From contig NZ_PYLO01000002.1 of assembly GCF_003024715.1 (NCBI RefSeq), positions 496,001-560,000 on the forward strand: DNA of 64,000 bases, given 5' to 3'. Of the stretch, positions 15,629 to 24,479 are shown piece by piece. The notes beneath the pieces were generated by a model. That model had not been told where the DNA came from, searched no databases, and was given only the letters and a program-made list of their open reading frames with translations. Position 1 is the first letter of the stretch; each line of letters starts with the position of its first letter. Made by a program: the position numbers and the translations under genes. The stretch is from Clostridium fessum. Lineage in GTDB: Bacteria; Bacillota; Clostridia; Lachnospirales; Lachnospiraceae.

Positions 15629-16852
15629 TTAACCAAAGATGGTAAGAATCTTCGGCAGAGCCTTGATTCCTGAGTAACCGGTCAGAAGAACAACGCATAC
15701 ACCAAGTACGATGAGTACGGTCGGATGTTTGTAATTTTCACCGACGATATCTTTCCTGCGGCTTGCCAGAAGAATGACAAGCAGTGTAATCGGAAGAATC
15801 AGTCCGTTTACGGAACCTGCCAGAACCAGAAGAGTTGCCGGCTGTCCAAGTAATGTCATGATAACGGTCGATACAGCGATGAAGCCGATAACGAACCATT
15901 TCTCATTCTCCATGATGAACGGATGCAGGGTCTTTAAGAAGGATACGGATGTATACGCTGCACCGATGATGGAGGTGATAGCTGCAAACAGGATAACCAG
16001 ACCGAAGATCTTGTAACCGATGATGCCTGCGCCTGCCTTAAAAGCTGCTGCTGGCGGGCTTGCTACCCATGCTTCGCTTCCAACAACTTCCGGAGTTGCT
16101 GTAACAACGCCTAAAACTGCGAGGAACAGTAAAATTCTCATAACACCCGATACGCTGACGCCCATTAATACGGAGCGGCGAACGTGCGGAAGATCCTTGG
16201 TTCCGGAGAAACCTGCATCCAGAAGACGATGTGCACCGGAGAATGTGATGTAACCGCCGCAGCTTCCGCCAAGCAGGGTAATAATCGGGAATACCAGATT
16301 CGGGAATTCGTTCAGATGTCCAACACTGCCGATTGCCTCAACAACCGGAGGTTTTGAACGGAATGCTACATAAAGTACGGTAACAATCATGATGCTTCCT
16401 AAGTATTTGGTCAGCTTATCCATGAAGTTTTTCGCATCCTTGGATAAGAAGATCAGGATACCGATGACACCGGCTACAACGGTTCCGACTTTCAGTGGGA
16501 AACCGAATACGATATTAAAACCGGTTGCGGCGCCGCCGACGTTACCGATATTGAATACCAGACCGCCGAGAGACACAAGGAACGCAATGAAATATCCGAG
16601 TCCCGGAACAACTTTATTTGCGATATCCTGTCCACGCATACCGGACACACCGATGATGGACCAGATATTTAACTGGGTTGTAACATCCAGAAGAATGGTG
16701 CAGATGATTGCCAGTGCGAAAATAGAGCCATACTGACCGGTAAAGGTTGCAGTCTGTGTCAGGAAACCAGGTCCGATCGCAGACGTTGCCATCAGGAACG
16801 CGGCGCCAATCAGGGCTGTCGTGTTCGCATTACTTTTTTTCTTTTCTCCCAT
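15629..16852 (-). CDS. NRAMP-family transporter (YcsG-like)
   Basis: A 407-residue protein with about eleven membrane segments. The first helix has ATSAIGPGFLTQTATFT where metal-ion NRAMPs carry DPGN, so the metal ligand aspartate and asparagine are not there. This fits the YcsG branch found beside pxp genes. Conserved glycine-rich helices follow (FNIGNVGGAATGFN, LLGGSCGGYITFSGAH). It probably imports an organic substrate of the pathway rather than a metal (inference). It lies between pxpA and pxpB. Confidence 0.88.
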   Translation of the reverse strand: MGEKKKSNANTTALIGAAFLMATSAIGPGFLTQTATFTGQYGSIFALAIICTILLDVTTQLNIWSIIGVSGMRGQDIANKVVPGLGYFIAFLVSLGGLVFNIGNVGGAATGFNIVFGFPLKVGTVVAGVIGILIFLSKDAKNFMDKLTKYLGSIMIVTVLYVAFRSKPPVVEAIGSVGHLNEFPNLVFPIITLLGGSCGGYITFSGAHRLLDAGFSGTKDLPHVRRSVLMGVSVSGVMRILLFLAVLGVVTATPEVVGSEAWVASPPAAAFKAGAGIIGYKIFGLVILFAAITSIIGAAYTSVSFLKTLHPFIMENEKWFVIGFIAVSTVIMTLLGQPATLLVLAGSVNGLILPITLLVILLASRRKDIVGENYKHPTVLIVLGVCVVLLTGYSGIKALPKILTIFG

Positions 16853-16876
16853 ATTTTTCTTCTCCTTATATACGTA

Positions 16877-17638
16877 TTAGCGGAACAGATTTTTAATCTC
16901 CACTCCCTCGGCTACCAGGGTCTCACGAATGTTCTTTACGAACTCCAGCGCTTTTGGGTTGTCTCCGTGTACACAGATGGAATCTGCCTTGATGGAAATG
17001 TCGTTTCCGTTGATGCTCTCAACTTTCCCTTCTTTTACCATTCTTACGACACGTTTGATTGCCAGGTCTTTATCTTTGATGACTGCTCCCGGAAGTTTTC
17101 TGGAAACCAGGGTTCCGTCATCGTTGTATGCACGGTCTGCGAACACCTCGCTCGCTGCCTGTAAACCAACCTCCTCGGCTGCCTTGATCATCTGGGATCC
17201 TGCCAGACCCATGAAGATGATATCTTTATCTACTTCATAGACTGCTTCACACATCGCTCTCGCCAGCTTCTCATCAACAGCTGCCATGTTGTAGAATGCA
17301 CCGTGCGGTTTTACGTGCTGGATTTTTACGCCCTGGCTCTTAGTAAATGCGCTCAATGCGCCGAGCTGGTATTTCAGATATGCTTTCGCTTCTTCCGGAG
17401 TTACCACCATGTTTCTTCGACCGAAGCCCATCAGATCCGGAAATCCCGGATGTGCTCCTACTGCGGTTCCGTATTTCTTTGCCAGTGCGATGGTCTTATC
17501 CATAACCATCGGATCACCTGCATGCCATCCACAGGCTACGTTGGCGGAAGACACGTACTGAAGAATTTCTTCATCCATACCAATCGTATAGTTACCGAAG
17601 CTCTCACCTAAATCACTGTTTAAATCGACATAAAACAT
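16877..17638 (-). CDS. pxpA: 5-oxoprolinase subunit A (LamB/YcsF family)
   Basis: A 253-residue LamB/YcsF protein of standard length: the start [55 protein letters not shown], and [12 protein letters not shown], the motifs that line the active site. First gene of the operon, preceded by GGGAGGAATG. Upstream are a sigma-A-type promoter and a pair of dyads that are likely bound by the NtrC-type regulator encoded next door. Confidence 0.96.
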   Translation of the reverse strand: MFYVDLNSDLGESFGNYTIGMDEEILQYVSSANVACGWHAGDPMVMDKTIALAKKYGTAVGAHPGFPDLMGFGRRNMVVTPEEAKAYLKYQLGALSAFTKSQGVKIQHVKPHGAFYNMAAVDEKLARAMCEAVYEVDKDIIFMGLAGSQMIKAAEEVGLQAASEVFADRAYNDDGTLVSRKLPGAVIKDKDLAIKRVVRMVKEGKVESINGNDISIKADSICVHGDNPKALEFVKNIRETLVAEGVEIKNLFR

Positions 17639-17990
17639 GGTTCATTCCTCCCTTTCTTACTCACACATCTCATTTTTGCGGCTTAGCGTTTCTTCTGTCT
17701 GTTTTCAACAGCTGTCGGAAACTATGTTTAAGATGAGACGTTTTTTGTATGTTCCCCTTGTTTTTTTGCTTCTGCTGATATTTTATCTGACTTTTATGTA
17801 TTTTTCAATCATAATTTTAATATTTTTCAAAATAATTTAATTTATATACAAAAATCGTGCAAAAACGCACGTTTTAGGCGTGCGTTTTTGCACGATGTGA
17901 TTTTTTGCACTCTTTTACCATTCATTCCTGCACCCGGTTTACCAGACAACCGTTTTCGTCCTTCCTCCTGATACAGTTTTTCTGCTTTTT
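17639..17990 (-). promoter_or_regulatory. pxp promoter region with two upstream dyads
   Basis: A minus-strand promoter TTGAAA (17803-17808) and TAAAAT (17780-17785) with a 17-base spacer lies in the 5' region of pxpA. Upstream are two 16-bp dyads, CGTGCAAAAACGCACG (17856-17871) and CGTGCGTTTTTGCACG (17879-17894), centres 23 bases apart. Together they also form an 18-bp inverted repeat (17854-17871 with 17879-17896). A weaker third copy is at 17896-17911. The cluster lies roughly 100 bases upstream of the expected start. No -24/-12 element was found by eye. Confidence 0.65.
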
Positions 17991-19355
17991 CTACTTCTCC
18001 CCGTCTTCCCGCTCCATCTTCCGTTTCATCGAGAACCGGGTGACGCCGAGCAGTGCCGCCGCCCGCGTCAGGTTATTGCCGGAAAGTTTCAACGCCTCCG
18101 ACATATATCGTTTCTCCAGCGCCGCGACCTCCTGCTCGAGGTCGATCGGTCCTTTTTTCAGATCTTTCAGATAGATGCAGTCCCCGCTCTCCGGCCTTGC
18201 CTCCCGCTCGACCGGCGCCAGCTCCACGTGTTTTTCCAGGATATTTCCCTGGCTGAAGAGAAAACAACGCTCAAAAATATTTTTAAGCTCCCTGACATTG
18301 CCTTTCCAGTCGTACAAGAGCAGCTCCCGCATGAAATCCGGATCCACTTTTTCGATATTGCGGGCAAAGGCTTTATTATAATAGTCAAGGTAATAGTCAC
18401 AGAGCACCGGGATATCCTCGCGCCGGTCACGAAGCGGCGGAATCTCGATCTGCATGACATTCAGCCGGTAGAACAGATCCTCCCGGAATTGCCCCGCCTT
18501 GATCGCCTCCTCGAGATTTCTATTCGTCGCCGCAATGATCCGAACATCGACCGCCGTGTCCTCCAGCGCGCCGATCCGCTTAAATTTCCGGTCATCCAGG
18601 AAGGTCAGAAGTTTCGTCTGCATCGCCATCGGCAATTCGCCGATCTCGTCCAAAAAGACCGTACCGCCGTCCGCCAGCTCAATCAAGCCCTTTTTCGTCT
18701 TGAGCGCCCCCGCAAACGCGCCGCGCTCGTAGCCAAAGAGCTCGCTCTCCATCAGATTTTCCGGAATCGCACCGCAGTTAATGCGTACCATCAGGTTATC
18801 CTTGCGGGCGCTGTTCGCATGAATCTGCCGCGCCACAACTTCCTTGCCCGTTCCCGTCTCCCCGCGCAGGAGTACATTGACCGACAAATTTTCCCCAAGC
18901 ACCTGAATAAGGTGCCGGATCCGGGCAGCTGCCTCACTGACACCTAAAAACTGCGGCACATCGCCTTTCAGGAAGACGAGTGAATCCCGGTTGCGCTTCT
19001 GCTCCAGACACCGCTTGATCAGCATATCGATCTCATCCACATCAAACGGCTTTAAAATATAATCATATGCACCGCGCTTCGTCGCCTCAACCGCCTGGGA
19101 GACGGAACCGTACGCCGTCATCATGATGACCTGCAGTTCCTCATCTGCATTTTTGAAATTGACAATCTCATCCATCCCGACACTGTTTTCGAGGAGATTG
19201 TCGAGAAGGAGCACACCCGGATGATATTTCCTGACAAACTCCAGCCCTTCCTCGACGGTTGCGGCTGAATAGGCGTCATATCCCCTGTCTTTCAGTCCTT
19301 CCTCCAGTGTATAGCGAATCAGAAATTCATCGTCCACAATCAAAATTCGATCCAT
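17991..19355 (-). CDS. NtrC-family response regulator with altered GAFTGA loop
   Basis: A 454-residue three-domain regulator. Receiver domain: DDEFLIRYTLEEGL with the phosphoacceptor in LLLDNLLENS. AAA+ domain: Walker A GETGTGKEVVARQIH, Walker B GGTVFLDEIGELP, and ERGAFAGALKTKKGLIE in place of the GAFTGA loop that contacts sigma-54. C-terminal Fis-type helix-turn-helix: LTRAAALLGVTRFSMKRKM. AGGAGG lies six bases before the chosen ATG. It follows a histidine kinase and precedes the pxp operon, whose upstream dyads are its likely target. Threonine to alanine in the loop may weaken or change sigma-54 use. Confidence 0.93.
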   Translation of the reverse strand: MDRILIVDDEFLIRYTLEEGLKDRGYDAYSAATVEEGLEFVRKYHPGVLLLDNLLENSVGMDEIVNFKNADEELQVIMMTAYGSVSQAVEATKRGAYDYILKPFDVDEIDMLIKRCLEQKRNRDSLVFLKGDVPQFLGVSEAAARIRHLIQVLGENLSVNVLLRGETGTGKEVVARQIHANSARKDNLMVRINCGAIPENLMESELFGYERGAFAGALKTKKGLIELADGGTVFLDEIGELPMAMQTKLLTFLDDRKFKRIGALEDTAVDVRIIAATNRNLEEAIKAGQFREDLFYRLNVMQIEIPPLRDRREDIPVLCDYYLDYYNKAFARNIEKVDPDFMRELLLYDWKGNVRELKNIFERCFLFSQGNILEKHVELAPVEREARPESGDCIYLKDLKKGPIDLEQEVAALEKRYMSEALKLSGNNLTRAAALLGVTRFSMKRKMEREDGEK

Positions 19356-19430
19356 GTGCATCCTCCTCCCTGTTTCATAACATTATACTCTAAATACTAA
19401 ATTCGTGAAATACCTCATTAAATGGTCACA

Positions 19431-20747
19431 CTATACCATTTTCCCCGGAAATTTTAAAACCACGTCTGTCCCTACCCCCGGCTTGCTCACGATCTCCATC
19501 GTTCCTCCATTTGACTCCACCAGGCGGCTCACGATTGAGAGCCCAAGCCCGGTTCCGTTGATGCTCTTTGTATAAAATGGTTCCAGCGCCTTGGAGACTT
19601 CTTCCTCCGTCATGCCTTTTCCGTTGTCCTGCACCGTCACAATCACTTCTTTCTCCTGCGCGGCTGCCATAAGCTTAATCTGTCCCTCGCGGTCCGGTAC
19701 CAGCGCCCTCAGGCTGTTGCTGATCAGGTTGTGAATGATCTGGCGAAACTCATTTTCATTGAGACACGCCCTCAGTCCCTCTTCTGCCTCCACAAAAAGC
19801 GATGCGCGGCGGCTGTCCGGTCCTTTCGCATAGATCATTCCGATCTCCTTTAAAACACCGGTCACAGAAATCTCCGTTTTCGGTGATTCACGCCGGATTG
19901 ACAAAGTCAGAAGGTTCATGATCAGCGCCGTGACACGGTCGATCTCATGGATCATGCTGTCACAGAGCATTTTATCGCCGTCCTTGACCGTCCTGCCCTT
20001 TAAAAGCTGAATGCCGGAGCGGATGCCCGCGATCGGGTTCTTGATCTCATGCGCCAGCGTCGCTGCCATCCGGCTGGTATATTCCATTTTCGTGTAATTA
20101 TCCATGTTTTTGAGCAGCCCCTCAAAGGTAACCGCCAGCTGTCCGATCTCGTCGTGGCGGCTGACCGCCTCAAACCGGTATTTCTGATAACTGCCCTTGT
20201 TTTCCTCAATTTCCTTACAGGTATGGCTCATCCTGCGGATGGGGCGCGTGATACTATGGGAAATGAAAATGCTTGCCTGGCAGATGAGAATCAGCGACGC
20301 GATGGCGCCGACTACCAGATAGCTCTGCTGCTCTAAGATGCGTTCCCCGAATATTCTCTCATTCATCCGGTACTCCAGCCGCCAGCCAAATGGATTGTCC
20401 CCCTTGCTGACTGCCAGTACCGATGTGTTTTCCCAACGGGTTCCAGCCGTGATCTCCTCACCGTCACGATCCAGAATCCGGATCCGCCCGCGCTCAAAAT
20501 TCCGGTATTTTTCCGCGATCTCCTCCTCCGGCAGACGCTTTTCCAGAAAGTGCAGATCGCGGTTTACATCCTCAAACAGCGTATCCGCCAGCTCCATCTC
20601 ACTGTTTTTCTGCATCGTGTAGCCATTATAATAGGAAATCACGCTGAAACTTCCGATGACAAGGATTCCCACCAGAACAAAGGGAATCATGACCTCATTT
20701 TCAATCTGGAAAAACCAATTTGAAAGACGTTTCAGCCATTTATTCAT
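19431..20747 (-). CDS. Sensor histidine kinase
   Basis: A 438-residue membrane kinase: a first membrane helix at about residues 19-40 (VMIPFVLVGILVIGSFSV), an outer sensor region of roughly 100 residues, a second helix (VVGAIASLILICQASIFI), a HAMP linker (RPIRRMSHTCKEIEENKG), the phosphoacceptor LAHEIKNPIAGIRSG, and the ATP domain (N box HNLISNSLRAL, DNGKGM, GTGLGLSIVSRL). This NtrB/AtoS-like form partners the NtrC-type regulator 76 bases downstream. AAGGAGG precedes the ATG. The sensed signal may involve the adjacent symporter's substrate. Confidence 0.94.
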   Translation of the reverse strand: MNKWLKRLSNWFFQIENEVMIPFVLVGILVIGSFSVISYYNGYTMQKNSEMELADTLFEDVNRDLHFLEKRLPEEEIAEKYRNFERGRIRILDRDGEEITAGTRWENTSVLAVSKGDNPFGWRLEYRMNERIFGERILEQQSYLVVGAIASLILICQASIFISHSITRPIRRMSHTCKEIEENKGSYQKYRFEAVSRHDEIGQLAVTFEGLLKNMDNYTKMEYTSRMAATLAHEIKNPIAGIRSGIQLLKGRTVKDGDKMLCDSMIHEIDRVTALIMNLLTLSIRRESPKTEISVTGVLKEIGMIYAKGPDSRRASLFVEAEEGLRACLNENEFRQIIHNLISNSLRALVPDREGQIKLMAAAQEKEVIVTVQDNGKGMTEEEVSKALEPFYTKSINGTGLGLSIVSRLVESNGGTMEIVSKPGVGTDVVLKFPGKMV

Positions 20748-20808
20748 CGCTCGTTTTCGCCTCCTTCTCGCTGTTGTCTGACAGCTTCATGTTTCCAAAT
20801 GCCCGCCT

Positions 20809-22242
20809 TTAGCAAGCACGTTTTTTCCATATACTCTCCAGCACCGGGACAAGGACAAAAACCAGGGTCGAACACAGCGTCACCGGAAACCCCCAGTAAA
20901 CCGGCAGCTCGCGTGGCTGAAGCAGCACCGTCCCGGTTACCCCTGTCACAAATGCCGCCCATGCGCCCGTCCTCGTTGCCCGCTTATAATAAAGCGTACC
21001 GTAGAGAAGTGGCGTCAGAATTGCTGAAAACAATCCCCAGATATCCGCGCCGAAAAACAGGCTGTTGGACGGTGGATTTAAGGAGAGCAGAAGCGCCAGC
21101 GTTCCGCCGAGAAAGATAAAGAGCTGCGTCAGCCCCAGGATACGGTCCTCTGTTTTCTTCCATTTTCCATACTGCGCCGCCACATCGTAGGACATCATCG
21201 AGCCAATCAGAAGCAGCTGCGAGTTCGCCGTCGACATGCACGCGCCGATCACGCTGATTAAGAAAAATCCGCTGAACCGTGATCGGAGCAAATAATTAAT
21301 TGCGTAGACAAAAATATCGTCTGATCCGAAGTAATAGGACAGATAAGGAAACAGGATCCGAAGCCCCAGACCGATCTGGGTCAGGCAGAAATAAAAAAAT
21401 GTCAAGAACACCAGCGAACAGATCAGGACTTTCCGCGCCGTCTCACGGCTCTTTGCCGCCACAATCCGGATCAGATACTGTGGGTTCGCTGCCAGCCCCA
21501 TACCCCAGCCAAAAAACATCGTGAGGTACATGGTAAGGCTGTAATCTTTCATCAGATTTCCAAAACTGTCCGTCCCGCTGCCCGCCGCATTTCGGCTGAA
21601 CACCTCCGCGTTTGTCAGAAATCCGCTTCCCTCTATTCCTCCGACCACGACAAAATAGACAACCACTATACTGATCGTGAGCATGATAAGGTTTCCGCCA
21701 TCCGTCTTGGTAACCGAATTGAATCCTCCAAAGGTAGAATACAGAATAAACAGATAAACCAAAAAAATTGCAACTTTATAATCGATATTTAAAAGCGTCG
21801 CCGCCGCAATTCCAAATCCCTTGATCTGGATCACCAGATAAAAAACGTAACCGCCCGAGAGCAGCAGCGCACAGCAGGTACGCAGAAAGCGGGAATGGTA
21901 GCGCTCCCCGATAAACTGCGGGATCGTGAGCATGTCGCAGTCATAGATACGGCCGCTGATGAGATACAGCAGCCCCGCGCCGATGAACCACGGGATAACC
22001 GTCACAGCGATCACGGAGGTTCCATTTTCAAAAACATTGCCCGTGTATCCCAGAATGGTCGCAGCGGACACCCAGGTCCCGACGAAGGTGGAAAACAGCC
22101 GCCAGAACCCGCATTTCCGTTCTCCGATAAAAAATTTCCCTATCGAATCGCTCTCACCGAACGATGATTTTCCTATAATCAGGATAATCAGCGAATAGAC
22201 GCTGAAACAGACCAGATAATCAAATGTTCTACTCATGCTCAC
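20809..22242 (-). CDS. Sodium:solute symporter family protein
   Basis: A 477-residue protein with about thirteen membrane segments typical of the SSS family: a first helix YLVCFSVYSLIILIIGKSSF, GLWRLF-type loop CGFWRLFSTFVGTWVSAATI, STFGGFNSVTKTD and WGMGLAANPQYLIR. The likely start is GTG, overlapping the truA stop as GTGA, with GAGGG upstream; an ATG two codons later is the alternative. It leads the kinase and regulator genes, so it may be a transporter or a co-sensor for the two-component system. Substrate unknown; a link to the pxp pathway is inferred from position only. Confidence 0.88.
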   Translation of the reverse strand: MSMSRTFDYLVCFSVYSLIILIIGKSSFGESDSIGKFFIGERKCGFWRLFSTFVGTWVSAATILGYTGNVFENGTSVIAVTVIPWFIGAGLLYLISGRIYDCDMLTIPQFIGERYHSRFLRTCCALLLSGGYVFYLVIQIKGFGIAAATLLNIDYKVAIFLVYLFILYSTFGGFNSVTKTDGGNLIMLTISIVVVYFVVVGGIEGSGFLTNAEVFSRNAAGSGTDSFGNLMKDYSLTMYLTMFFGWGMGLAANPQYLIRIVAAKSRETARKVLICSLVFLTFFYFCLTQIGLGLRILFPYLSYYFGSDDIFVYAINYLLRSRFSGFFLISVIGACMSTANSQLLLIGSMMSYDVAAQYGKWKKTEDRILGLTQLFIFLGGTLALLLSLNPPSNSLFFGADIWGLFSAILTPLLYGTLYYKRATRTGAWAAFVTGVTGTVLLQPRELPVYWGFPVTLCSTLVFVLVPVLESIWKKRAC

Positions 22243-23270
22243 CGATGTTCACCCTCGTAGACGGCTTCCAGCCAGCCTTCTTCCGTCTCCGGCTGCCGTC
22301 TCAGCCGGTAATATCCGCAGATGCTCCCCTCTTCTCCAAACGTATCCCGCACAAACACCCGTTTCGCGCCGTTTCGGTATGCCTGATGGATCACGCGGCG
22401 CAGCACGCCGTCAAGCTCTTCCGGCTCACAGCGCTCGATCGTGAGGTATGCAAGCCCTTTCTCCGGGACATTTCTCTGATCGAGCACATAGTGCCAGTGC
22501 TTATTTTCGCCCTCCAGGTACGGTGCCAGCTCTTTTTCATACTCCAGGCTTACGAGCGTCAGCCCGCGTGCTGGGATCGTAGGACCTGCTGCCGCTCGGT
22601 TTTTCTCCTCCAGAATCTCCTCCATCTTCTCCGGCGGGTAAACGCCCATGCCGATCTTAACCAGCGTCCCGGCGATGATGCGGACCATGTTGTAGAGAAA
22701 GCCGCTGCCGCTGATCCGGATGGTAATAAGGTCATTTACCTTGGTGATATCTAAGCTGTAGATGGTCCGCACCGTCTCCTCCGCCTGGGTCCGCACCGTA
22801 CAAAAGCTCTTAAAATCGTGCTCGCCGATGAGATAGGATGCCGCTTTCTGCATTTTCTCTAAATCCAGATTGAAATAGCAGAAATAGCTGTATAAGCGCT
22901 GCAGCGGCATATCGATCTTGCGGTTTAAAATCTTGTATTCATAGGTTTTCACGCAGTTTGCCTTGCGTGGATGGAAGGTAAGGGGCACCTCCTCCGATGC
23001 CTGGATCCGCACATCGTCCGGCAGACGCTGGTTCAATGCAAAACAGATCTTATCCCCTGGAATCCGGCTTTCTGTATCAAAAACTGCCACATTTCCCATG
23101 GCGTGGACTCCGGAATCCGTCCGGCTGGCCCCGATGACCTGGATATCCTCTTTTAAAAGAGAAGAAAGTGCCTGATTCAGCACCTCCTCAATGGTCACTC
23201 CGTTGGGTTGGAGCTGCCACCCGCAGTAGGCAGTTCCGTCATAGGAAACCACTAGCTTAATTCGTCTCAT
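22239..23270 (-). CDS. truA: tRNA pseudouridine synthase A with C-terminal extension
   Basis: A 343-residue TruA. The catalytic aspartate lies in GASRTDSGVHAMGN, with KTYEYKI, HDFKSFC and GSGFLYNMVRIIAGTLVKIG as conserved core. The usual enzyme ends near residue 250; here about 85 further residues follow (KHWHYVLDQRNVPEKG, DGVLRRVIHQAYRNGAKRVF), of unknown role. GAGGAATATAT precedes the chosen ATG; eleven codons further upstream are in frame but unsupported. Downstream, the GTG of the symporter gene overlaps the stop, so a housekeeping tRNA enzyme is translationally linked to a transport/sensor cluster. Confidence 0.95.
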   Translation of the reverse strand: MRRIKLVVSYDGTAYCGWQLQPNGVTIEEVLNQALSSLLKEDIQVIGASRTDSGVHAMGNVAVFDTESRIPGDKICFALNQRLPDDVRIQASEEVPLTFHPRKANCVKTYEYKILNRKIDMPLQRLYSYFCYFNLDLEKMQKAASYLIGEHDFKSFCTVRTQAEETVRTIYSLDITKVNDLITIRISGSGFLYNMVRIIAGTLVKIGMGVYPPEKMEEILEEKNRAAAGPTIPARGLTLVSLEYEKELAPYLEGENKHWHYVLDQRNVPEKGLAYLTIERCEPEELDGVLRRVIHQAYRNGAKRVFVRDTFGEEGSICGYYRLRRQPETEEGWLEAVYEGEHR

Positions 23271-23385
23271 ATATATTCCTCTATTTCTGTTATTTATCCT
23301 CAAAAATCTATTTTCTGCTATTTATCATACCATATAATCCCCTTTCTTTGACAGATATTTTTTCATTGACCGTCTTTTCCTATGC

Positions 23386-23426
23386 AAAAAGCACCTTTGG
23401 ATCCTTTCATCCAAAGATGCTTTTTT
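23386..23426 (-). terminator. Terminator of the nik-like operon
   Basis: AAAAAGCACCTTTGGAT pairs with ATCCAAAGATGCTTTTTT (one mismatch) around a six-base loop, beginning two bases after the M14-type hydrolase stop. It separates that operon from truA. Confidence 0.9.
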
Positions 23427-23427
23427 C

Positions 23428-24429
23428 TTAGCATTCGCCATATGCTACCAGCGGTTCTCCCTCACTTACCCCCAGTGACAAGGTATAGTAAAAGACCATA
23501 CCGTCAAGCTCTGATTCATAACGATACATCAGGCTGCCGTCAAGCCGCCGGATTTCTCCCAGTAAATCTCCTTTTTTCAGGCAGCTTCCTTCCCGGATAG
23601 CCGGATACCAGAATCCATTTCCCGGTGCCTCCAGATAGCGCATGGTCCGAATCTCCTTTTGCTCTATTTTCCCGGACGGAAGCACCTCTGATTCCGGGGA
23701 TCTTTCTGAATCTTTTAAATTCATTCCTTTGACTGATTCCAGAATACTTTCTGGCAAAATATCCAGGTGAACCAACAGTTCATACAGATTTATCCGATAT
23801 GCATCCACTTCCCTTTCTGTCCAACGCCCCAGTCCGCCCCGTTCTAGTAGAAGAGCCGGGATTCCTTTCTGTGCTGCCCAGCTGTACAGACCATTTTTCG
23901 CCGTTGATGCCACTCTCCACGACAAAGACATCGCTCTTGCCGCTGCAGCCGCCTTTTTTTCTACCGTCTCGCCTGCTGCCACCGGAAAAAAGGCAAACGG
24001 AACTACCATCTCGTGAATATCTCCACTATGGAGATCCACGAGGAAGTCCGCATCTGGATACAGATACGTTTCCACAGCTGCTGCTATCTTCGCTGACCGG
24101 CTTCCCATTTCCGTTCCCGGAAATGCCCGATTTAAATTGACACCATCCTCCGGTACCAGCTGCTTGATTTCCTTATAAAATCCACCTTCATTAGCAATCG
24201 GAAGAAATACAACCTCTCCCTTCATCTGCCTCGGATCCAGTTCCTGAATCAGACGGGAAACTGCCAGAATTCCTATGTACTCACAGCCATGTACCCCCGC
24301 TGTAACAATCAACCGTTTTCCCGGTCTTGAACCACAGAAAGCCGCCGCTTTCAGGCTGCATTCCTCATCCACCGGAATTTTCAGCCACTGCTTCGTGCCT
24401 GCCTCCACCTTCGTTTCATATATTTTCAT
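23428..24429 (-). CDS. Succinylglutamate desuccinylase/aspartoacylase-type zinc hydrolase
   Basis: A 333-residue M14-like enzyme. Zinc ligands are expected in GVHGCEY (H and E) and DLHSGD (H); substrate arginine and asparagine in GVNLNRAFPG; and a late catalytic glutamate in LLLERGGLG. The C-terminal half (residues 245-333) is a beta-rich domain typical of AstE/AspA relatives. Such enzymes remove acyl groups from amino acids. It is the last gene of the nik-like operon, 50 bases after the second ATPase gene, so it may process an imported or exported amino-acid-type ligand (inference). Confidence 0.88.
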   Translation of the reverse strand: MKIYETKVEAGTKQWLKIPVDEECSLKAAAFCGSRPGKRLIVTAGVHGCEYIGILAVSRLIQELDPRQMKGEVVFLPIANEGGFYKEIKQLVPEDGVNLNRAFPGTEMGSRSAKIAAAVETYLYPDADFLVDLHSGDIHEMVVPFAFFPVAAGETVEKKAAAAARAMSLSWRVASTAKNGLYSWAAQKGIPALLLERGGLGRWTEREVDAYRINLYELLVHLDILPESILESVKGMNLKDSERSPESEVLPSGKIEQKEIRTMRYLEAPGNGFWYPAIREGSCLKKGDLLGEIRRLDGSLMYRYESELDGMVFYYTLSLGVSEGEPLVAYGEC

Positions 24430-24479
24430 GTTCTATTTCCTGTTCTGAGAACTTTTCTGCTCCTTTTACTCAATTCCAT

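Noticed and set aside
17640-17990. Possible sigma-54 (-24/-12) promoter for the pxp operon
   Set aside because: The nearest candidates have the GG and GC steps 9 or 11 bases apart instead of 10 and lie within or upstream of the dyads.
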